From an uncultured Phascolarctobacterium sp. (GTDB taxonomy: Bacteria > Bacillota > Negativicutes > Acidaminococcales > Acidaminococcaceae): a stretch of DNA of 28,700 nucleotides. The notes under the pieces are model-generated. The model did not search any database and was not told where the DNA came from. It worked only from the letters and a program-made list of their open reading frames with translations. Made by a program: the position numbers and the translations under genes. Position 1 is the first letter of the stretch, and every line of letters begins with the position of its first letter. Positions 24,739 through 28,700 of the stretch are shown here, in pieces. The DNA is taken from assembly GCA_900757795.1 (NCBI GenBank), contig CAAEPE010000035.1, forward strand, positions 1 to 28,700, in the 5' to 3' direction.

Positions 24739-25414
24739 TGAATTGCGCGGCACAGATAATATTTATTCAGGGGCAGAACCGTTCAATGCTCTGAAATTTA
24801 TCATCGAAAGCGCCACTAACAAAATATCAACGGCAATCCCTGTCAAGGTGGTAAACGTCGCGGCAGGTGGCCACGGTGCAGCTACCGGCTATGTAGACGT
24901 GCTGCCGCTTGTTACGTTCATTGACGGTGGAGGGCAGGCTGTCCAGCCTGTTACGCTGTACCACCTACCATACAGCCGCGTACAAGGCGGCATAGCAGCG
25001 CTAGTTATTGACCCTGTACCTAATGATATAGGGCTGGCAATCTTCGCGCACAGCGACAGCAGCAACGTCACAGCAGGTACAGCACAGCCGCAGCAGCCGG
25101 GCAGCAGGCGACATCACAGCCAGTCAGACGGGTTTTATATCGGCGGATTTTTAAATCAGTCCCCCAGCTGCTATTTAGAACTGACGCAGGGCAATACCGC
25201 AGAGCTTCGAGCTGTCAGCGGCGTACATATCATCGGTAATACGACGATAGACGGCAACCTGACTGTCAACGGCAATTTTGCAGTTAGCGGAGAAAGCACT
25301 ATGCAGGGCGGCTTGCAGGCTGTTGGCGATATTAAGGCAGGCAGTATTAGTCTGAAAAGCCACGTTCACGGCGGCGTACAAGGTGGCGGCAGTACGACCA
25401 GCACACCGCAGTAA
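24731..25414 (+). CDS. Baseplate puncturing spike, Gp138-type (227 aa)
   Basis: The OB-fold region begins near residue 35 (AIPVKVVNVAAGGHGAATGYVDVLPLV) and continues with YSRVQGGIAALVIDPVPNDIGLAIFAHSDSS, typical of Gp138-family spikes. RRHHSQSDGFYIGGF at 127-141 is followed by a thin beta-helix stalk with NTTIDGNLTVNGNFAVSGEST. The tip holds HVH at 211-213 with GGVQGGG behind it, the HxH pattern that binds a metal in P2 gpV-type spikes. It pierces the outer envelope when the sheath contracts, consistent with a host that has an outer membrane (weak inference). GGGAGGT precedes the ATG. Confidence 0.85.
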   Translation: MADELRGTDNIYSGAEPFNALKFIIESATNKISTAIPVKVVNVAAGGHGAATGYVDVLPLVTFIDGGGQAVQPVTLYHLPYSRVQGGIAALVIDPVPNDIGLAIFAHSDSSNVTAGTAQPQQPGSRRHHSQSDGFYIGGFLNQSPSCYLELTQGNTAELRAVSGVHIIGNTTIDGNLTVNGNFAVSGESTMQGGLQAVGDIKAGSISLKSHVHGGVQGGGSTTSTPQ

Positions 25415-25426
25415 TGAGGTGATATT

Positions 25427-25786
25427 ATGGCATTTACATTAACGCTGAATGATAAATGGGACATCTTTGTCGATGCTAATGGAAATATAGCGACCAGCGA
25501 GGACGCATACGCTATTGCTCAAAATGCGGCCAACGCGGTAAGGTTGTTTACGGACGATGCGTATTTCAATCGCACACGAGGGATACCCCATTTTGATATT
25601 GAGCTAGGAGGAAAAGACGCGCCAGCCCGCAGCACATTAACCAACCGTATCCGCAAGGCTGTGCTGGCCGTTGAGGGCGTGTCAGACGTAGAAGTTAGCC
25701 TAGAATACGAAGAAGAAACGCGAGTTTATGGCGGTGACATCATCATCACGACCGTAAACGGAAATAGCATAAGAATAGAATTGTAA
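25427..25786 (+). CDS. Baseplate wedge protein, gp25/gpW-like (119 aa)
   Basis: The layout TLNDKWDIFVDANGNIATSEDAYAIAQNAANAVRLFTDDAYFN, then GIPHFDIELGGKDAPARSTLTNRIRKAVLAVEGVSDVEVSLEYEEE and a short beta end, is that of T4 gp25 / P2 gpW-type baseplate proteins with a lysozyme-like small fold. It helps attach the sheath to the baseplate. TGAGGTGAT precedes the ATG. Neighbours on both sides fit. Confidence 0.8.
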   Translation: MAFTLTLNDKWDIFVDANGNIATSEDAYAIAQNAANAVRLFTDDAYFNRTRGIPHFDIELGGKDAPARSTLTNRIRKAVLAVEGVSDVEVSLEYEEETRVYGGDIIITTVNGNSIRIEL

Positions 25787-25798
25787 GGGGGTGAAGAT

Positions 25799-26989
25799 AT
25801 GGCATTACATTTTGACCCAGCAACAGGGCTGACCGTAGATGATACCGCTGTTGTCCGCGCTGACATCGAAGCGCAGTGGAAAGCAGCGTTTAAAAAAGAC
25901 GAAAACACGCCGGAGCTGAACACGGAGCCGGAAACGCCTGCCGGGCAGCTAATTGACGGCATGACCGCGCTTGTGGCCGAAAAGGACAGCGAGGTTTTAA
26001 AGCTAAGTAATATGTTTAATCCTAACACCGCGACCGGCGTTTTTCAGGACGCGCTGGGTAAGATTTATTTTCTTGAGCGGCACGTTGCGCAGCCGACAAC
26101 GGTAACGTGCCAGTGCAAGGGACTGAACGGTACAGTCATTCCGCAGGGCGCAATCATTGAAAGCGCTGACGGCCAGCAATTCGCCAGCCTGTCCGCCGCA
26201 ATGATACCAGCGGGCGGCATGGTTGAAGTGCTATTCGCGGCCGTGGAGAAAGGGCCGATACTGGTCAACAGCAATACGCTAACCAAAATCATTACCGTTA
26301 TCCCCGGCTGGGACAGCGTGAATAATGCTGCTGCTGGCATCGTAGGGCGTAACCTAGAAACGCAGACAGAGTTTGAAGAACGCCGCTATAACAGCGTTGC
26401 TAAAAATTCTCACGGGCTGGCGGCAAGCGTCGAGGGAACTGTGGCGAATTTGTCGAACGTCATTGCCTGCCGTATTGAGCAAAACAGAACAAACGAAGAA
26501 ATCCAGCTGATGGGTGTTACTATTCCTGCTCATAGCGTGTATTTAAGCGTTTATGGCGGTGACGCAGAAGAAATTGGCGAAGTTATTCATAAAAAATTAG
26601 ATGCAGGCTGTGGAACGGCGGGCAATACCAGCGTGCGCATTACCGATGAAGCTAATGGCAGCTTTCACACCTATTTTTATACAAACGCGATTTTGACCGA
26701 TTTGTACGTCAAAGTCACCTGCTCGCCTGATGCTACCTATGTTCCCGACACCGTGCGCAGCTCAATAATTAATAATTTCAGCGGTGGGCTAATCGGCTAT
26801 TCTCGCGTAAAAATGGGCGATGAAATCTATGCCAGCCGATTTTATCAGACGGTTATTTCCGCAGGATTGGAGGATTTGTTACACGTGGATTTATCGCTTG
26901 ATGGTAATACCTACACTTCAAGTGTCAGATTTAACTTAAACCAGATGCCTACTTTGTCTGCTGAAAATATTGTTTTCGTGGAGGGTTGA
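25799..26989 (+). CDS. Baseplate J-like protein (396 aa)
   Basis: A standard gpJ/gp47-type wedge: AGQLIDGMTALVAEKDSEVLKLSNMFNP (about 48-75), ALGKIYFLERHVAQPTTVTCQCKGLNGTVIPQGAIIESADGQQF, then ETQTEFEERRYNSVAKNSHGLAASVEGTVANLSNVIACRIEQN, and the VYGGD loop with IGEVIHKKLDAGCGTAGNTSV. The C-terminal domain closes with LNQMPTLSAENIVFVEG. It forms the periphery of the baseplate and links to the fibre. GGGGGTGA precedes the ATG. Complete. Confidence 0.9.
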   Translation: MALHFDPATGLTVDDTAVVRADIEAQWKAAFKKDENTPELNTEPETPAGQLIDGMTALVAEKDSEVLKLSNMFNPNTATGVFQDALGKIYFLERHVAQPTTVTCQCKGLNGTVIPQGAIIESADGQQFASLSAAMIPAGGMVEVLFAAVEKGPILVNSNTLTKIITVIPGWDSVNNAAAGIVGRNLETQTEFEERRYNSVAKNSHGLAASVEGTVANLSNVIACRIEQNRTNEEIQLMGVTIPAHSVYLSVYGGDAEEIGEVIHKKLDAGCGTAGNTSVRITDEANGSFHTYFYTNAILTDLYVKVTCSPDATYVPDTVRSSIINNFSGGLIGYSRVKMGDEIYASRFYQTVISAGLEDLLHVDLSLDGNTYTSSVRFNLNQMPTLSAENIVFVEG

Positions 26990-26991
26990 CC

Positions 26992-27618
26992 ATGGAAGAA
27001 CTAGACAATCAAGCCTATGTTCAATCGCAGTACGGAGCGAGCAGCACCATCAAGCAACTGCTGTATGATTTCCGCGAAAACATTAAGCCCGGTGTTGATA
27101 TTGATGTGTTTTATAAAAATATTATGAACATAGAAACAGCCAGCGGCATAGGGCTGGATATTTGGGGGCGTATTCTTAACGCTTCTCGTAATCTGTTCTT
27201 GGAGAATGGTACGCCGATAGAATTAGATGATACGCATTTCAGGCAGTTTTTGATGTTTAAGGCGCTGGCGAATATCTGTGATGCGTCAATGGCAACATTA
27301 AATCAAATGGCCATGAAACTGTACGACGATGATAGTCTTATTGTAGTTAACGTGCTAACGCAGGATACTTTGCCAAACGGTGATTACTACAATACCACGC
27401 CAATGCGTGTCCGCTGGACGTGGCGCGCTAATGATGTGACAGACCTAGAACGCGCATTGTTCAGCAACGGCATTATCTTATGCCTTGCCGCTGGTGTAGG
27501 CTGGACGGTTGGCGTTATATCAAAAGACCCGCTGTTTGGATTTGCAGGCAGTAAATTGCGGCCATTTAACCAAGGCGCATTCGGCGTTATTACTAATTTG
27601 GACACAGATAGCGATTAA
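26992..27618 (+). CDS. Baseplate/fibre-connecting protein, DUF2612 (208 aa)
   Basis: GGAGGG at 26980-26985 places the start at the ATG at 26992; the TTG at 26986 is too close. The family pattern is clear: IKQLLYDFRENIKPGVDIDVFYKNIMNIETASGIGLDIWGRILN (about 21-64), DDTHFRQFLMFKALANICDASMATLNQMAMKLY (about 79-111), and the ending KDPLFGFAGS-like followed by QGAFGVI. DUF2612 proteins occupy the gpI-like place between gpJ and the tail fibre and probably attach the fibre. The stop is followed by a terminator. Confidence 0.8.
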   Translation: MEELDNQAYVQSQYGASSTIKQLLYDFRENIKPGVDIDVFYKNIMNIETASGIGLDIWGRILNASRNLFLENGTPIELDDTHFRQFLMFKALANICDASMATLNQMAMKLYDDDSLIVVNVLTQDTLPNGDYYNTTPMRVRWTWRANDVTDLERALFSNGIILCLAAGVGWTVGVISKDPLFGFAGSKLRPFNQGAFGVITNLDTDSD

Positions 27619-27627
27619 AAATTTTTG

Positions 27628-27659
27628 AGGATTAGACACAATGTGCCTAGTCCTTTTTT
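27628..27659 (+). terminator. Intrinsic terminator between baseplate and fibre genes
   Basis: Stem AGGATTAG plus CAC (27628-27639) with GTG plus CTAGTCCT (27643-27654), one A-C mismatch, then TTTTTT to 27659. Separates the fibre gene from the baseplate operon. Confidence 0.65.
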
Positions 27660-27679
27660 ATTGCGAAAGGGGCGATAAA

Positions 27680-28700
27680 ATGGCGATTGTACCGCAACCA
27701 GCTTTTTTGCCTAGCGCCTTTGCCGCGTTGGGCGATAAAAATATAATTCCTGCCAGCAATGACGGTACAGGCGGCCTTGCCAGCATGGCGTTAGGTTTTC
27801 CGCCGATTACACAACAGCCGCTTGCAGAGGGCGGCTTGCCGCCGCAGCGTGGAGATTTTAATGGTATATTTAACCTTATAACGCAGTTTTTAATGTATAT
27901 GCAGGCTGGCGGCGTGTTTGGTTACGCTGAAACTATTGACTACCAGCCACCGTCTGTTATTTGGGCTGACAATAATTTGTATAAATGCAAAAAATCTAAC
28001 GGGCCGAATACAGCCAACGGTGTACAGCCCATTACAAACACAGAATATTGGGAACTTGTCAGCACGCCTATCAGCGTCACCGAAAACGGCGGCAAGATAA
28101 CTATTACACAAGGCGAAGGCGCAGGAACAAGCTTTTATGCTGCAATAAATCTAATTGAACGTAACAAAGCATATACTGTTGGCGATATGGCTTGGAGCCC
28201 GAATTTGCCGAGTTGGGCATATTTGGAATGTACTACTGCGGGGACGACAGCCGCAAAAGAACCGTCATTCGCTGACGTTACAGAGGACGCATTAGTTACA
28301 GACGGCACAGCGGTATTCGTCGTTCGGCGCGTAAGCACAGCACAGAAATTGCGAACGGGTACAGTAGGTGCTACCAATAAGCCTATTTATTTGAATAATG
28401 GTACGCCTACTGCAGCAAGCGGTAATATTGGCGCGGCTTTAACTCCGATTTATATGCTTAACGGCGTTTTTACCGCCTGCTCACAAGCTTTAGGTGCAGC
28501 ATCTAACGGCGGCATTATCGCTGCATCATTAGCGGACAATGGTTATGTTAAGTTTGCGAACGGCTTAATTCTACAGTGGGGAGCTAGAACATCAGCAGGC
28601 TTTGTAACTTTTCCAATTTCTGTTAGCTCAACATATGTTGTTTTAACGGCTAAAAAGGATAGCGGAACCAATTCAATACCTGATGCACGTTCATACAGTA
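27680..28700 (+). CDS. Tail fibre protein, 3' end outside window (340 aa visible)
   Basis: GAAAGGGG precedes the ATG at 27680 and the frame stays open to the window edge. The N-terminus (MAIVPQPAFLPSAFAALGDKN-like, then GLASMALGFPPITQQPLAEGGLPPQRGDFNGIFN) is the attachment part seen in many phage fibres. The middle has beta-strand blocks (YTVGDMAWSPNLPSWAYLECT) and short GT/AS-rich links. From about residue 285 the pattern NGYVKFANGLILQWG followed by VTFPISVSSTY is the gp53-like fibre C-terminal fold. It carries host recognition. Chaperone or variant fibre genes may follow beyond the edge. Confidence 0.85.
   Translation, partial: MAIVPQPAFLPSAFAALGDKNIIPASNDGTGGLASMALGFPPITQQPLAEGGLPPQRGDFNGIFNLITQFLMYMQAGGVFGYAETIDYQPPSVIWADNNLYKCKKSNGPNTANGVQPITNTEYWELVSTPISVTENGGKITITQGEGAGTSFYAAINLIERNKAYTVGDMAWSPNLPSWAYLECTTAGTTAAKEPSFADVTEDALVTDGTAVFVVRRVSTAQKLRTGTVGATNKPIYLNNGTPTAASGNIGAALTPIYMLNGVFTACSQALGAASNGGIIAASLADNGYVKFANGLILQWGARTSAGFVTFPISVSSTYVVLTAKKDSGTNSIPDARSYS

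Overview
The window is the interior of a tailed-phage or prophage genome with a contractile (myovirus-type) tail. All supported genes lie on the + strand and are tightly packed, often with ATGA or 8-base overlaps. Strong AGGAGG-type ribosome sites and TTG/GTG starts point to a low-to-mid GC Gram-positive-lineage host (Bacillota). A gut Negativicute is my guess from protein flavour only. No integrase, repressor, lysis genes, host genes, tRNA or CRISPR are visible, so both phage ends lie outside the window, and whether it is a prophage or a free phage cannot be decided.

Layout. (1) 1-4878, accessory/replication genes: a 5'-cut pentapeptide-repeat protein, a DUF7666 protein carrying about 18 nine-residue repeats, a DUF7694 protein, a DUF3310 protein, several small unknown proteins, a DUF1064 nuclease-like protein, single-stranded DNA-binding protein and an ArpU/RinA-like late regulator. 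(2) 4879-5412, non-coding: an extended -10 promoter, a candidate small RNA carrying a 12-base match to the 3' end of 16S rRNA, three intrinsic terminators and a cluster of four CTTGTTG heptamers. (3) 5413-10656, packaging and portal: ParB-methyltransferase fusion, TerS, TerL, DUF1073 portal, Mu F-like minor head protein. (4) 10659-12283: an AT-richer HsdM-like methyltransferase with its own terminator, interrupting the head module. (5) 12308-16254, head: a DUF2213 protease/scaffold reading frame with an apparent frameshift at a G8 tract and internal starts, cement protein and major capsid protein. (6) 16272-18629: connector and neck genes. (7) 18642-22987: sheath, tube, tail-assembly chaperone with a -1 frameshift signal, tape measure. 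(8) 22996-27618: baseplate with Dit-like protein, hub, Gp138-type spike, gp25, gpJ and DUF2612 proteins. (9) 27680 to the end: a tail-fibre gene cut by the window edge.

Together, region 1 serves genome handling and host takeover, its last gene probably switches on the late genes, and regions 3 and 5-9 build and fill the virion. Two DNA methyltransferases probably protect or mark phage DNA. The points most worth a second look are the non-coding block, the interrupted head module (methyltransferase insertion plus G8 frameshift) and the chaperone frameshift signal.
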